DNA from: Gonocerus acuteangulatus
Lineage: Eukaryota > Arthropoda > Insecta > Hemiptera > Coreidae
DNA length: 64,000 bases
Direction: 5' to 3'
Assembly: GCA_946811695.1 (NCBI GenBank)
Contig: OX328124.1
Span: 56,364,603-56,428,602, forward strand
This document shows positions 45,014 through 58,605 of the stretch, piece after piece (within the stretch, counting starts at the first letter, position 1; each line of letters begins with the position of its first letter). The notes under the pieces were generated by a model. The model made no database searches and was not told the DNA's origin. It saw nothing but the letters and a program-made list of their open reading frames with translations. The position numbers and the translations under genes were made by a program.

Positions 45014-45889
45014 AAAGTCCAACTCGCAGGAACTGCGTCATCTTAGCGCGGTTCTCTACATCTCGAAGAAGTGGAGTAGATTAGGCATCACAAATAACAG
45101 GAAACTGACAGTAGCCAACTTACACAGAAGCGGATAATTCTTAATCCTCATTCTTGAGGAAGGCTGAATAAGTCAATACAATTATTTACTAAAAACGTAT
45201 CACTCTACGAATACTTCTCAGCAGGCTTTATTCCAAACAACGAAAAATTCGTTGTCATTTTAAGTTCCTTGTTTTACTAGCAAATTCGTTTCACTGTAAT
45301 AATCAACTGTAAATATGTGCTTCAATGCAAATAAAAGTTCATTCTCTCGTGGGTTTAATCTTTTTATAAAATAAGAAATAATGTTAACTTCAGTTGTAGC
45401 AGGAGGAAGGTTATATAGATAGGAGAATTCAAAAGAAACCTATGTATACGCCATCATGGTTAGCCACAGCCATCTTGATTTCCAAAGCTATTCCAAACGT
45501 ATTACCTATACCTTTTACCGTTTCTTAGCATATTTTACTACAATACTAATTTTACTGATAAATGCAATTTAAAACCAAAAACAACCAATTAAAAAGTGGG
45601 ATAAACAAATAGAAAAACCCTTTCAAAACAACAAAACAAACACTTGTTTTAAGCGACAAACACAAGTTTTGAGCGCTTATGTCTCTGATTGACGTTGTCC
45701 CATCGAATAATGCTTCAGAACCTTTTTTGTAGAGAATTTAGTAAGCATTCGAATGGTAGCTTTCCACTTACCACGATTTCCCAACCCTTATCGAGATATT
45801 TACGAAAAATGTATGAAGATCCGAAAACTTTTCATGTCTATTAATAAAATATTTTTTTTCGCACACTTCCTTAACTCCAAATATAACCA
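45014..45889. other. Intronic or intergenic stretch, no gene seen
   Basis: No coding or RNA feature recognised. Confidence 0.4.
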
Positions 45890-46337
45890 AAATTTAAACA
45901 TCTGGGACAGTACCTAAATGGGATGACAGTACCATTAAACAGTTGGGATGAATTTCCAAGTAGTAGAAAAAATTTCAATTGAATCCCGCGATTTTAAGTA
46001 CCCACAATAAAAATAATGACATGCAAAAACATTGATTCCACTTTTCCCAAAAACGGTTACAGATATCGCCTTAAAAATGGTTTCATTCATTTTCCTATGT
46101 TAAGAAACCTATAAAAGAAGTACCTGGAAGCATATGAACTCAAAAACGTAAGCGTTACGATTTTTTTTTGCGCGAATTTCGCCCCAAACGCCATCTCCCT
46201 TTGGGCGGATTCTGCTGGCTAACGAACTTGACCTTTCAAATATGAAGACAGATTTTTGTACCAAATTTCATCAAAATCGGACCATTTTTGAGCTTGCTAG
46301 AGCGTTAACAGACAAGCATATATACATATAAATATAA

Positions 46338-46386
<49 letters not shown>

Positions 46387-46405
46387 TATACATATATATT
46401 TATAA

Positions 46406-46440
<35 letters not shown>
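45890..46440. repeat. Dispersed repeat D (copy 2) and AT arrays
   Basis: It shares ACAGATATCGCCTTAAAAAT and GAAGTACCTGG with 3650-3780. It then has a segment ending AGCGTTAACAGACAAGCAT that runs into AT arrays (46337-46382, 46418-46438). The GTTAACAGACA-to-(AT)n junction is also found in X3 and X5. Confidence 0.45.
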
Positions 46441-46446
<6 letters not shown>

Positions 46447-46810
46447 TTTATACAAATTTGAACCACCTATATTTTCTTGATCTATGGGGTCTGAAACGAG
46501 AAAGTTTCTGGTCGGCACGTCCGGATCGCGCCGTGAAGTCAACCTCATAAGCGTGTTCTTCCCTATGGAGATAGGGAGGAACCGTGCTAAAAATAAATAT
46601 TGACAAGTCAGTCATTACTAAAATTTAAAATGGAAAATATAAAGGAAATTATTAGAAAAAAACACTAATTAATTTCATTATAGCTGTAGCGTTATACGAA
46701 ATAATAAATGAATCTGCTGAAGTTAATTTTGGAAATTCCAGGATGCATTTAACGCGTTATTTGAATTTTAATATTAAAAAAAACATTAAATCAATAATAA
46801 TATGTAATCA

Positions 46811-46877
<67 letters not shown>

Positions 46878-49589
46878 CATACGTGTGTGTGTGTTCAATC
46901 ATATTTGACTCTTCGCTCACTACCTGCTCCAAAAATAGTCCGTTTTTTATGACATTTCGTAAAAAATACTTTGAGTGATTAAAGAGGAATTTGTTAATTT
47001 GTTAAACAGCCTAATCTGTCCACATTTACACGTATTTATTAGACGTGAGAAATAGAGTGAAACTATTTTCAAGTCCACATCTGTAACTGATGTCGCGTAA
47101 AATTAAAAAAACAAAACAAAAAAAAAACTGTATTTTTCTTGAGTTTTTTGGATATATACACACAGATCTTGAATATCGTAAAATCATAGTAAATGTAAAG
47201 CATTTATCGAAAGTATTAAATTTCCTGCAAAAAAAAGTTCTTTTGCACTTTTTGATAGAGCGACCCTCCTGTTGAGGCACCTGAGATCTTGGTTCGCTTC
47301 GAGATTTCGTTTTATATGTTTACATGTGTTAACATTTTTCACGAAAAATTCCAAGATATCCAAATGACACTAGCAGTGACAACGGAAACCCACCTAGTTG
47401 ACGCAGTTCCTGAAACGCGGTTTTTGGGTTTAGGATAAAAAAAGACTTACTTAACAAAATATTCGCAAGCTCCAATCTAAGATCTACACATCTCAGGCTA
47501 TATTTGGATAGCGATGCATTTCTTATGGCATTTTTTTTCTCAACAGACACTACCAATCATTGTTTTTTTAAATTTAATAGCATGAATTTCCTTCAAAAAG
47601 TGTAGGAAGTAAATTTTGATAGAACCACCATTTCAATCGGGGAAAACATAGCTTGAAGTTTTGATTGTGTTCCTTTCGTTCCCCTTAAGGACAAATTTTA
47701 AGACTTTCTATTCTAAGATGAGACCAAATGTAAGCATTACATGGAAACAGACAAAGATGACGCAGTTTCTACTAGTGGGACATTCATTATTTACAGTTTT
47801 ACGTTAAGGTTAAATGTATTTCTTGAAAGTCAAAGAAAAGTAGATTTTACGTGAAAGGGAGTGTAATAAGTCTTGAAGCTTATACAATTTCCTCTCGTCC
47901 TGTCAAATAACATATTTTGAAAAGAAAGGCCCAATTTAGCCCCGAAACTTTTTACAGCTACTAATAGTCGTAAATTATAAAGGTAAATTGTGGCATGGAT
48001 AGAATGTAATTGGGCAATCAAAGCTATTTTGATTAAGTGGCCTAAAGTAATTTCGCAATCGTTGGCATTACTATTTATACCTCTGAAAGGTTTTCTTGGA
48101 CTTCGAGTAGTCTCAAAGAGGCTTCATAACTTTGGTAGTCGATTTTTTTGGAAATCCCTGGCATGTCACTTTGGAATGAAATAAAGCAATTCGTCCAAAA
48201 CATCCATATTATTATTTATTTATAATTGGTTCGCTACTAGAGCGATTTCGCTCCTTCAAGATGGTACCTGTATGGTCTAGCATTGGGATAGAAATTTGAT
48301 AAGTTGGTAAAGTCTCTATTTATAAATTTGTTTGTAAATTTCTGTCATGAGATATTCGTTTGTTAGTCTTGTTTTGCGAACTATAGAAAACTTCTGACTA
48401 CAGGGATTCTATTTTATCTACGTATTATCTCGAAAGATTTTGACAATTGAAATGAAAAGGGGCTTGTAGAGTGTATTTTAAGATGATCAATTGAAATCTG
48501 CTGATTTCTTACAGAAATGGGATTTTCATTAAGTTGGGCGTTTTTGAAAATGCAACATCTCCTGGTTGCAAATGAATCTTTTCGTTACTATGGTATGGTA
48601 AAGAATGTGTTAAGAGAAAGGAAAAACCTGTGTATCGTCGACTGAAATCGGTGTGGTATGAGAAGCACTTATTACAAAACTAAATTGAAATAGGACATTT
48701 TAACATAATTTTTCCCCGTGTGTTTTCCCTGGCTTCTACATTATTCTCTCCACTATGATCAAAAATGCAGAATGATTTTTACTAGAATACAAAATATTAA
48801 AACTACTCTAGTTTTATTTGTTAGGTGTTAGGTCTAGTTTGTATGAAACTAATGTGAAGCAGGCTCTGATGAGGGACCTCGAATTTTATTGATATCGTCC
48901 CTAACATGTCAAACTATCGAATATGCAAAATCTCGTTTTTCAGATTCGAGACATTGCTCTTGGATTGTGGGCAATAAGGCTTGTCGCAAATTGTCACAAC
49001 TCTAATCCCTTTAGAATAGCCTTTAATGCCTTAAATAATGTATCGAATAAGACCATTTTTCAATATATTATTTCGTCAATGGATAGAATATGTTGGTTCT
49101 CTAGTTTGCTCTCCGATTTGCATATTCGATAGCACTGACCAACAATGAATTTGTTTCAGGCTTAAAAATACACAATTATTATGTATATTCACCCCCTGTG
49201 TTAAAAAATCACCTCGAAAATGACCAATTAGCTCTTGTTTTCAAGATACAGTAACATGTCACTTTTTACATGCTCAACTTTCACTTTGTTGAGAAATTTT
49301 GTTTTTGGATGTTGGTACACCTGATAACTGACAAAACTAAACATTGTAGAGCTATTTTGAGGTTATAGACATGAAAGAGACTTATGATAACATGAAAGCC
49401 CTCCTCCAATCAATCAAATATGCTGAACACAAGTGGAAAATCTGAGGTGATCTAAAGGTCATCGCTATACTTTTAGGAATGCAACTGGGGTATACTAAAT
49501 ACTGCTGCTTTTTATGTATGTGGGACAGTAGGGATAGGAAATCACATTAGATTCAAACAGGCTGGCCTGCAAGAAATCATGGCCCTAAA
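46441..49589. other. Long stretch with one AT array and no gene seen
   Basis: (AT)n at 46815-46866 with a short GT run at 46883. The rest (over 2.7 kb) is ordinary AT-rich sequence whose open frames are short and featureless. If the NRF gene continues downstream, this is part of its intron. Confidence 0.45.
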
Positions 49590-50998
<1,409 letters not shown>

Positions 50999-51361
50999 TT
51001 GTTGCCCTGCCTCTCGTCGACCCGAAAGATATATTTCGTCCACCACTACATATAAAACTCGTTTTGATGAAAAACTTTGTTAAAGGCATAAACAAAGAAG
51101 GAGAGGCGTCTAGATATTTTTTTTCTTTATTATTATTGATTATTACAACAATATGAGTTAACATATTTCTAGTAATATTGCTGGTTCAGTTATAATGACA
51201 TTGTGAGGCTTGATGTGGGAATATGAACAATTACAAAACCCACAATAGTAATGCATTAAAGAAAAAATAAATAAATAAATAAAAAGATAATATAAAATAA
51301 TAATGAAACAACTGTAAAGAATTTTAAATGAAAATATAACACACTTTGTGCACTGCAGATG

Positions 51362-54064
51362 TTAAAGCAAATTGTCTCTAGGCCACCTCCGCTTCAGCCT
51401 TCTATGGGGATTTTGTGGATTTTGGAACGAGGATAGAGAATTTATCAAAGGATTTGGATGGCCTGGGAGATTGGAATGGAACTTCTGATAGACTGATTTG
51501 GCCAGGGATTGGATAAAGGGGATATTGAAGTCATTATGGAGGGTTAGGTTCGAGACATAGTAAGGAGCATTGGATATTTTTCGAAGGATTTTGGATTGTA
51601 TTGTTTGTATTCTGTAGGAATTGGAAGGTTTAGTGGAACCCCATAGTTCTAGTCCATAAGTCCATATTGGTCGGAGTATGGTATTGTATATAAGTCGTTT
51701 GTTAGTCAATGATAGTTTTGAGCGTTTGTCTAATAAGCGTGATAAAAGTCTAAAACGTCTGTTTAGTTCCTGTCTTTTCTGAGTTATGTGTGGCTTCCAA
51801 GTTAAGCGTTTGTCTAGTATCAGGCCTAAGTATTTTACTTGCGATTTCTGCGGGATTATAATGTTTTGGAGGGTTATTGGCGGGCAGCTTGACTTACGAA
51901 GTGTGAAAGTTGCATGGCTAGATTTTTCTGCATTTACTTTGATTCTCCATTTATTTAGCCATGGTTGAAGTAGGCACAGGTGTTCTTGGAGGGAATTAGA
52001 AGCAAGAATTGGATTTTGGTTGACAGTAAGGATAGCAGTGTCATCAGCATACATGTGGATGGATGTTTCAGGATGAGATGGGATATCAGCCGTATAAGCC
52101 AGGAATAGTACGGAACTGAGAATTCCACCTTGTGGGACACCTGCAAGTTGGGGGAAGATTGGAGATAATGAGGTACCATAGGATGTCTGGAAAAAACGGT
52201 CGGAGAGGTAGGACTTCATTATAAGGTAATAAGTTGAAGGTAGGATTTCTTTGAGTTTAAACAGCAAGCCCTGGTGCCACACTCGATCGAAAGCCTGAGC
52301 TACGTCAAGGAAAACCCCAGAGCAATACTGCTTATTCTCGAAGGATGAGGATATGCTGTCTACGATAAGGTGGCATTGGTGAATAGTGGAGTGGGAATGG
52401 CGAAACCCAAACTGGGAGGATGGGATAATGGGATCCAGGATTGGATAAAGGCGTTTGAGAAGGAGTTTTTCAAGGATTTTGCCCATTATTGGAAGGAGTG
52501 AGATGGGACGATAGGATGAAGGTTGATGAATAGGTTTACCAGGCTTTGGGATCATCCGGATAACTGAAAATTTCCACAGGATGGGGAAATATGTCGTTCT
52601 TAATACGGCATTATATATGTAAGTTAGGAAGAGGATGGCTTTTTTCGGGAGTTTATTAAGAATTTTGGAAGTGATGAGGTCATATCCAGGGGCTTTTTTT
52701 GGAGGAAGATGTTGGATAGCATTCAGGATTTCTTTAGGATTAAAGGCTTTTGGTGGGAGTGATAGTTGAAGAGGAGTGTCCAGTTGACTGGAGACAAGGA
52801 GTGTATGGTCAGGATCATTGATATCATGGTGAGGAGTAAAGACTTGGGTGAGGTGTAGGCCAAAGGAATGGGATATTTCTTCGTCAGTTTTGGGCCAGGA
52901 ACCATCTTCTCGGCGAAGGGGATGACGGGAAGATTTATAGGAGAGGATTTTCCTCGTAGCTTGCCAAAGTGTTTTGTCAGATGTAGTAAGTTCTTTTGTG
53001 TAATATTCAAATTGGTCGTTTCTGTGTTTTCTGAGTTCAGTTTTTAATTCCCTTGTAAGTTGGTTTAGTCGAGTTTTGTCAGAGGGATACCTTGTGTTTT
53101 GCCATATTCTTCTTGCCTTTCTCTTCTCATTCAGTAAGTTTTGTATGTTTGTAGGTAAGTAATCATATGTTTTACGTCGTCGAGGTGTTTTGTAGATGTT
53201 TGCTCTGTGTAAGCTTTGTTGGATTGCAAGTGTGAAGTTATGGACTGCGTCGTCTATTTCTGTATTTGTTTTTAGAGGAATATTGAGGTTGAGGGTTTCT
53301 TCTAGGGAGTCTTGAAAGTATTTCCAGTCAACTGGTCCAGGAGTGAGCGTAGGATAGGAAGGGATAGAATAAAGGTCAACATTAGAATTGAGAGAAAGTA
53401 TAACAGGGCTGTGATCAGAGGATAGTTCATCTAATGTTTGGACATCGGAAGGTATTTGTGTGATACCGGAAGTTATAAAGAAGTCGATAATATCGGGAAG
53501 TTTAGATCGGGATGTTGGCCAGTAAGTAGGGGATGAAGGAGCAATGACTTTTGATGGAATACAGGAAAGGGTTTGGAGAAGAGCTCTGCCTCGAGGGTTT
53601 GCTGTTCTACAACCGAACGCAGGGTGTTTGGAGTTGAAATCGCCACCGGAGAGAAAACGGGGACCAAGGAATTGGAAGAATGAGTGGAAGGTGGAAGAGG
53701 AAACAGATTTATTAGGAGGGCAGTATACGGCTGAAATTGTGATGGGGAATTGGGAAGATTGGAGAGAGATAGTTGTACTTTGGAAAGGCTCTGAGGGAAA
53801 TTGGTTTGGGTAAAGAAAATGAGAGAGTGTTGCTCGTATAATTATTGCAGATCCACCGTGTGCAGTCCCGTCCGGGTGATCAGTCCTGTACGTTTTGTAT
53901 CCAGAAATGTAAAATGTGTTACGTGGAGTTAAGTGTGTTTCGGTCAGTAAAGCTATGTCAATGTTTTTGTTTTTAAGAAACATAGTCAGTTCGTCAGTGT
54001 GGTTAAGTAATCCGTTCGAGTTCCACAGGAGGACAGTGATTGGCCTAAAATGGGGGTGGGTCAT
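51362..54064 (-). CDS. Jockey ORF2: endonuclease and reverse transcriptase, 900 codons, open
   Basis: Residues about 1-240 are the AP-like endonuclease: LLWNSNGLLNH, ALLTETHL (Glu), GGDFNSKHPAFG (Asp, Asn), PDIIDFFIT and LSSDHSPVILS (Asp, His). After a linker the RT follows (about 450-760): IRMIPKPGKP, SYRPISLLPIMGKILEKLL, FLDVAQAFDRVWH (Asp), AGVPQGGILSS, MYADDTAIL (catalytic YADD) and VKYLGLILDKRLTW. The C-terminus RRLKRRWPRDNLL is the family's usual end. Length is normal for Jockey ORF2 and there is no internal stop or frameshift. The protein would nick target DNA and copy element RNA by target-primed reverse transcription. The broken gag means this locus is at best trans-complemented. A related 3' end is at 56880-57223. 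Confidence 0.92.
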   Translation of the reverse strand: MTHPHFRPITVLLWNSNGLLNHTDELTMFLKNKNIDIALLTETHLTPRNTFYISGYKTYRTDHPDGTAHGGSAIIIRATLSHFLYPNQFPSEPFQSTTISLQSSQFPITISAVYCPPNKSVSSSTFHSFFQFLGPRFLSGGDFNSKHPAFGCRTANPRGRALLQTLSCIPSKVIAPSSPTYWPTSRSKLPDIIDFFITSGITQIPSDVQTLDELSSDHSPVILSLNSNVDLYSIPSYPTLTPGPVDWKYFQDSLEETLNLNIPLKTNTEIDDAVHNFTLAIQQSLHRANIYKTPRRRKTYDYLPTNIQNLLNEKRKARRIWQNTRYPSDKTRLNQLTRELKTELRKHRNDQFEYYTKELTTSDKTLWQATRKILSYKSSRHPLRREDGSWPKTDEEISHSFGLHLTQVFTPHHDINDPDHTLLVSSQLDTPLQLSLPPKAFNPKEILNAIQHLPPKKAPGYDLITSKILNKLPKKAILFLTYIYNAVLRTTYFPILWKFSVIRMIPKPGKPIHQPSSYRPISLLPIMGKILEKLLLKRLYPILDPIIPSSQFGFRHSHSTIHQCHLIVDSISSSFENKQYCSGVFLDVAQAFDRVWHQGLLFKLKEILPSTYYLIMKSYLSDRFFQTSYGTSLSPIFPQLAGVPQGGILSSVLFLAYTADIPSHPETSIHMYADDTAILTVNQNPILASNSLQEHLCLLQPWLNKWRIKVNAEKSSHATFTLRKSSCPPITLQNIIIPQKSQVKYLGLILDKRLTWKPHITQKRQELNRRFRLLSRLLDKRSKLSLTNKRLIYNTILRPIWTYGLELWGSTKPSNSYRIQTIQSKILRKISNAPYYVSNLTLHNDFNIPFIQSLAKSVYQKFHSNLPGHPNPLINSLSSFQNPQNPHRRLKRRWPRDNLL

Positions 54065-54210
54065 ATTTGAGAGGAATGGAGGGGGAGATGAGTGAGTTTT
54101 TCTACTAGAAGGATTAATGGCATTAGAAGGGATCTCATTTCAACAAGGATGTCATTAAGGGAAGAAGGTATGGCTTGCAATTCTGCTTGGGATGAGGAAT
54201 AGGAAGGTGA

Positions 54211-55040
54211 TCAAATATCAGGAGATGAGGATGAAGGTTTGGTAGCTAGAGCATAAGTGCGTGAAATATGACCTGAAGTTGTTGAACATTCTGGAGCTTC
54301 GGGCTGTTGAGTAGATTCTGCTTGTTGGATAACCTGGAGGGGTGGCAGAGCGGTGGAAACCTTTCCTAATGGCTGATGTGGAGTCTGCTGTGATGTAGAC
54401 CTTTGCTGGGAGATATTTCTATTTAGGCGCTGTTCTTCGGTTTTAGGTGAGTTGGCTGTCATGGTAGACTGTTTATAGAGCTGGCGTCGTCTCAGGAGAA
54501 GCTCTTGGTACGTTTGACAGCCCCTGTAGTTAGCCGGATGGTCTCCTTGACAATGTACACATTTGGCCTTTTCTTCTCTAGATTTTTTAGGACAGTCAGC
54601 TGTGAGATGTGGACCGGCGCATTTTACGCATGCCGGATTCAAAGTACAAAAATTTTTTGTATGATTGAAGCCCTGGCATCTTTGGCACTGAATCAACCCT
54701 TCTTCTGTGTGGCTCTTCTATTACAACACTCGTATAGAGAAGTCTTGTAAGCTTGAATAAGTCTTTACAGTTTGAGGCTGGCTCTAAGTCCACGAAAAAC
54801 AAGGGCAACGGAGCTTTTGTCTGTGGATGCAAGACATTCCTAGATATTTGAGGGGATAATTTGCTTTCTTAAGTGATGCAAAGGTTAAGGAAGGTGTTTT
54901 TGTTGGGCCACAAATTCTGGAGCTTGTGAAGGATCCTACGTTTGACCGAGTTTTGCAGGGGAAAGAAAAGGAAGCTTGAAATGTGTTCAAGGGAGTTATT
55001 AAAGGTTTTTTGGGGAACAAAAGACTGATAACTAAGTTCA
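54211..55040 (-). pseudogene. Jockey gag (ORF1), frameshifted and 5'-truncated
   Basis: The last 161 codons (54696-54211) hold three zinc knuckles: CQRCQGFNHTKNFC, CVKCAGPHLTADC and CVHCQGDHPANYRGC, then a Gln/Pro/Thr-rich tail. The upstream part lies in other frames: KAPLPLFFVDLEPASNCKDL and LTRLLYTSVVIEEPH (near 54800-54700), the PRE_C2HC-type region before the knuckles, and LKKANYPLKYL (near 54870-54840). At least two indels separate these. Sequence 5' of about 55040 is not gag. The protein would coat element RNA. Confidence 0.83.
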
Positions 55041-55041
55041 G

Positions 55042-55299
55042 TTGGTGAGGACACTTCTACAAAAATATCATGAACTTGGATGCAACATGTCTCTCAAAAT
55101 TCATTTTCTCCGCTCTCATCTAGACTTTTTCCCTCCTAGTTGTGGTGCGGTGAGTGATGAACACGGTGAGAGATTCCATCAGGATATTTCTGTAATGGAA
55201 CAAAGATATCAGGGCCGTTGGAATGAATCAATGCTTGGAGATTCCTGTTGCTCCGTGTGTAGGGATGCTCCTCAACTCACCTACAGGAGACAGACATGA
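55042..55299 (+). pseudogene. Fragment of a widely repeated arthropod protein of unknown function
   Basis: An 85-codon plus-strand frame: YHELGCNMSLKIHFLRSHLD, FFPPSCGAVSDEHGERFHQD, ISVMEQRYQGRW and a degraded tail ending QLTYRRQT. From memory this pattern (LGCNMSLK, SDEHGERFHQDI, MEQRYQG) recurs in many uncharacterised proteins of arthropod genomes and is probably encoded by a mobile element, but I cannot name the family. The frame starts abruptly where Jockey sequence ends. It is probably a truncated copy. Confidence 0.55.
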
Positions 55300-55783
55300 A
55301 ATCCACGCGATGTTAATAATATCCAACCTCCCAAGTATTCTGCCATTAATTTTCAACTCTTAAAAAAATTTAACTACTATTTAATAAATCCAAATTAATT
55401 TATAATGTTGATAAAATTATGGTTTAAAATTTACAGATTTGCCTCAATTTGTTAACGTTATACATTTTGACCCATTGTGTATCACAGAAACTAGAGCTAA
55501 TACATTTTTTTTTGTCATTTTCGTTTTTTTCAACCCAAAATTAGTAAGATTTGACTCATGAAGTGAAGGAATCATTAAACAAATATTTTGTTGTTGTCCA
55601 GCGTAGTTTGACATAGTAGGGGCGATATGACCTAGTTCAGTTTAACATCGTACAAACGTTTTAGAAACTGTTATACTCATAAAAAAATCATAAAATATTC
55701 CCCCTAGAGACCCTAGAAGAACCTTAAAGTGGTAAAGAGATGTATGCCTCCTGTAAAGATACACGAGGAAGAAGAATGTCTAC

Positions 55784-55788
<5 letters not shown>
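55300..55788. other. Intergenic stretch, no gene seen
   Basis: AT-rich, nothing recognisable. Confidence 0.4.
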
Positions 55789-55867
<79 letters not shown>

Positions 55868-56121
55868 CTTCGGAGGTCTGGAACTGTCAGTAGTTAGTTG
55901 ACATATCCGACAAACGTCCCTCCCAATCCAGCCTCAAGCACTTTTTACACAGCATTGTTTTACCCTCATACTTTTTTCTGAGCAAAGACTTTTATCTGTG
56001 GAGTCATTGTCTCTTGCTTCCTCCCGGAAAAGGCTGCTTACAACCATTTTACTCCACCAGGTTCCACTTGAAAACTTAGAGAAAATTAGTTTCAAAGGCT
56101 ATTTTTGTATATGGCTATATG

Positions 56122-56175
<54 letters not shown>
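55789..56175. repeat. (AG)n and (AT)n microsatellites
   Basis: A 74-bp AG array at 55789-55862 (a long homopurine run) and an AT array at 56128-56174, with plain sequence between. An 85-codon frame over the AT array is an artefact. Confidence 0.93.
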
Positions 56176-56181
<6 letters not shown>

Positions 56182-56638
56182 AATTTAATCTAGTTAATAA
56201 ATTGGAATTAAAAATATATAAACAAAATAGGCTTTTGTGCGCAATGGTAAATTAAAATCTTTACGACATAGAACATTGGTTGAGACAACATCTATTTATA
56301 TTTCGTTATTTGAGGGAGACTAGGTATTAAAGTTTTAAATTTTTTAAATTTGTTTTGATACATGGCACGCTTCGTCAAACGTTCAAAGTAAATATATGTC
56401 GTTGTTTTCACTAAAATAATAATATTTGGATTAAGGTTTTCCCCTTAGAATATTGACGAAAATCCAAATAGTACTTTCTGGACATAAAACTAAGAATGAA
56501 ATTACATTTAAATTGTGTACAAAACTGTATTCTGAAGAAACAATTAACTCTTTCACTAAAGAAGAAATAAGTTTCCTCCTTAAAGGCATAACGGTATCTG
56601 ACTTGTGACAATCTTTTTCAAGAACTCTTCTGAGACAT
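56176..56638. other. Intergenic stretch, no gene seen
   Basis: Nothing recognisable. Confidence 0.4.
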
Positions 56639-56850
56639 TTTATTTATTTAAATTTTAACGTCCATTATAATTAACTGAGTATTTTAGTACGGGCTATCTA
56701 TAGGTTACCAACCTTTTCCAACTAGAGTAAGGCTGATGCCTTTTCTTTTATTTCCAAAGAAAAGCCACCACCCCTAGTGGGAAGTGTTAACACACCCTTG
56801 GCACGGAGTGTTAAGTGCTCGCGCCTTAACACTTATAGCCATCGGACCTC
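56639..56850 (-). mobile_element. tRNA-derived SINE, family B (copy B3)
   Basis: Minus strand: head GGAGGTCCGATGGCTATAAG, GTGTTAAGGCGCGAGCACTT, body GGGGTGGTGG and GGTAACCTATAGATAGCCC, 3' end ACGTTAAAATTTAAATAAAT. The box B region is altered compared with B1. Confidence 0.8.
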
Positions 56851-56879
56851 CTTGAAATATTTTATCTTGCGAAAATGAC

Positions 56880-57223
56880 TTTACTTTTCGGTAGCTCCCT
56901 CTCTTCCAATGTCATCCCAGATAATCCTCCTCGACGCCTTCGCCGCCATTGGGCACGAGGCAATTTACTACTGGTTAATTAGCCTACCTTATAAAATAAA
57001 GTGTAAATATTGTAAATAATGTATATAGTTTAAAAAAGAGACCAAATTTTAATTAAAATAAGAAAATACCAGAACTTTCATTGGGAGTGGCAGTAATGTC
57101 TGCCTTCTCCCCTCATCTTATTCACTGTGTTTTATGTATAGTTTGACCATATTTACTTATTGTACATAACTGTACAGATTGTAAATAATCAATAAAGATT
57201 AATCAAAGTACATAAAAAAAAAA
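56880..57223 (+). pseudogene. 3' end of a second Jockey-like element
   Basis: The plus-strand frame reads SSNVIPDNPPRRLRRHWARG then NLLLVN-stop, matching the end of the 900-codon Jockey ORF2 (RRLKRRWPRDNLL). A 3' untranslated region with AATAAAG near 57190 and an A tail ending at 57223 follows. Everything 5' of the last ~30 codons is missing, so this is a dead, heavily 5'-truncated copy in the opposite orientation. Confidence 0.75.
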
Positions 57224-57706
57224 TTTTTGGTAGCGATAAAGTTAAAGATATGGCGATATATATGTTTGTGTACTTAGTTTTTTCAACAACGTTGTATCTA
57301 AAAAAACTGCTATATTTAGTTTTGCTCATGTGTAAATACACGTATATACGTGTGCGTGTATTAAAAAAACAGCCGCAGGTTCTTGCATAATTGCAACATG
57401 TTGATGGTGTTTTTCAGTTACAACAATGCATGTGTTGGTTATTAAAGCTAAAGTGAGTCCCAATCCGCAGACATATGATCTTCGCAAAATCAAAACCGGT
57501 CTAAGCATGAACTGCGCAGTTTACTCAGATTATTGCTCAGATATGACGTCACACGTGATAAAATACACCAATGAAAGGAATGTGTGTAGCTTAATTTAAG
57601 CTCACCTAACAGAACGAAAGGTTTTTGGTTAATCTGAGAAAAATCATAACTACATAACTTAAGAAACTAATAGATACTTCCATTTTTTAAAATAGTGATT
57701 ATGACT
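57224..57706. other. Intergenic stretch, no gene seen
   Basis: Nothing recognisable. Confidence 0.4.
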
Positions 57707-58605
57707 GTTTTTATCACTTTCCTCCGAAGGAAAGTAGCTATTGAGGTTGCACTCATGACGGAATTTTTGAAAAAAATTTCGAATCTTTATCGATCCTACC
57801 TAGTAGACACCGAAAATGACCCCCGTTCAAATTTTTATACATATATAGTTATATATGTGTCCGTTAACACGATACAGGCCAGAGTTTTTGTTATTTCGCC
57901 TCGAAACTTGGAATATAGTATTCTCCCATCAAACGATTGAACGATTTCGTTAACCAACAAAATCGGTCCATCTGGAGACGGGGTTTACTCCGGAGCCAAA
58001 GTAGTTATTTGCCAATACCAGCCAAAATTTTTTATATATTTCAATGAAACTCGGCATTCGTTGTGGTCAACTGAAGAGAAAAATTAGTTATAAAAATAAA
58101 CTAAATCGGTTGACTAGAAGGGGGGGGGGTTTACTCTGGACAGAAATTACTAATTTCCTTATACCGGTCGTAATTCCTGTTGTATTGTTACGAAAGTCGT
58201 TATACGTCCTAGCTATCTAATAAGAAAGAAGTGTTGTAAAAATGAACTTAATAGGTCTATTGGAAGGGGGGTGTTACTTTGTACTATGTTTGAATTGAAT
58301 TCTTCCGCCAAACGTAGGATCGCGGAACTCTTCAAGATCAATAGATCAAAATGTGAAGCTTTGTGTATTTATTACGTAGTATAGTACCCCGCATACACAA
58401 AACTCTGGAAGGAAATTAATTAAAAAATTAATAATTGAAACAGCTGCTCATAAAAAATGCAAAAGAGTAGAACAATTTATGTTTTTATTTTATTTATCAA
58501 TATAGTTTTTTTTAAGCAAATTATTCAGGAATGTACTCGACACTACCTAAATCTGAGGAAAGTGCTTAGTTATGCAGCTTCTGCGTGACGGACGTTTTTT
58601 ATATT
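57707..58605 (-). repeat. Family X dispersed repeat, copy X4 (inverted)
   Basis: The plus strand starts CACTTTCCTCCGAAGGAAAG and ends CTGAGGAAAGTGCTTAGTTA and TGCGTGACGGAC, the inverse of X3 and X5. It keeps fewer 145-bp subunits and its AT array is reduced to TATACATATATAG. Together with X5 it makes a large inverted repeat. Confidence 0.83.

Larger units (their letters stand above)
51117..55040 (-). mobile_element. Jockey-clade non-LTR retrotransposon, 5'-truncated
   Basis: Minus strand: broken gag (55040-54211), intact ORF2 with endonuclease and RT (54064-51362), then a 3' region of about 245 bases with AATAAA-type signals and a short A tail ending near 51117. There is no RNase H, as expected for Jockey. 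The gag N-terminus is missing, so the insertion is 5'-truncated. I found no TSD. It lies between family X (X3) and the fragment at 55042. Confidence 0.87.

Noticed and set aside
46297..46548. Ile-Tyr-rich frames over AT arrays here and at 7967, 27630, 33634, 46743, 50695 and 55998
   Set aside because: They are translations of (AT)n repeats.
51786..54750. Plus-strand frames opposite the Jockey element (e.g. 53544-53813)
   Set aside because: Antisense shadows of the 900-codon ORF2 and of gag.
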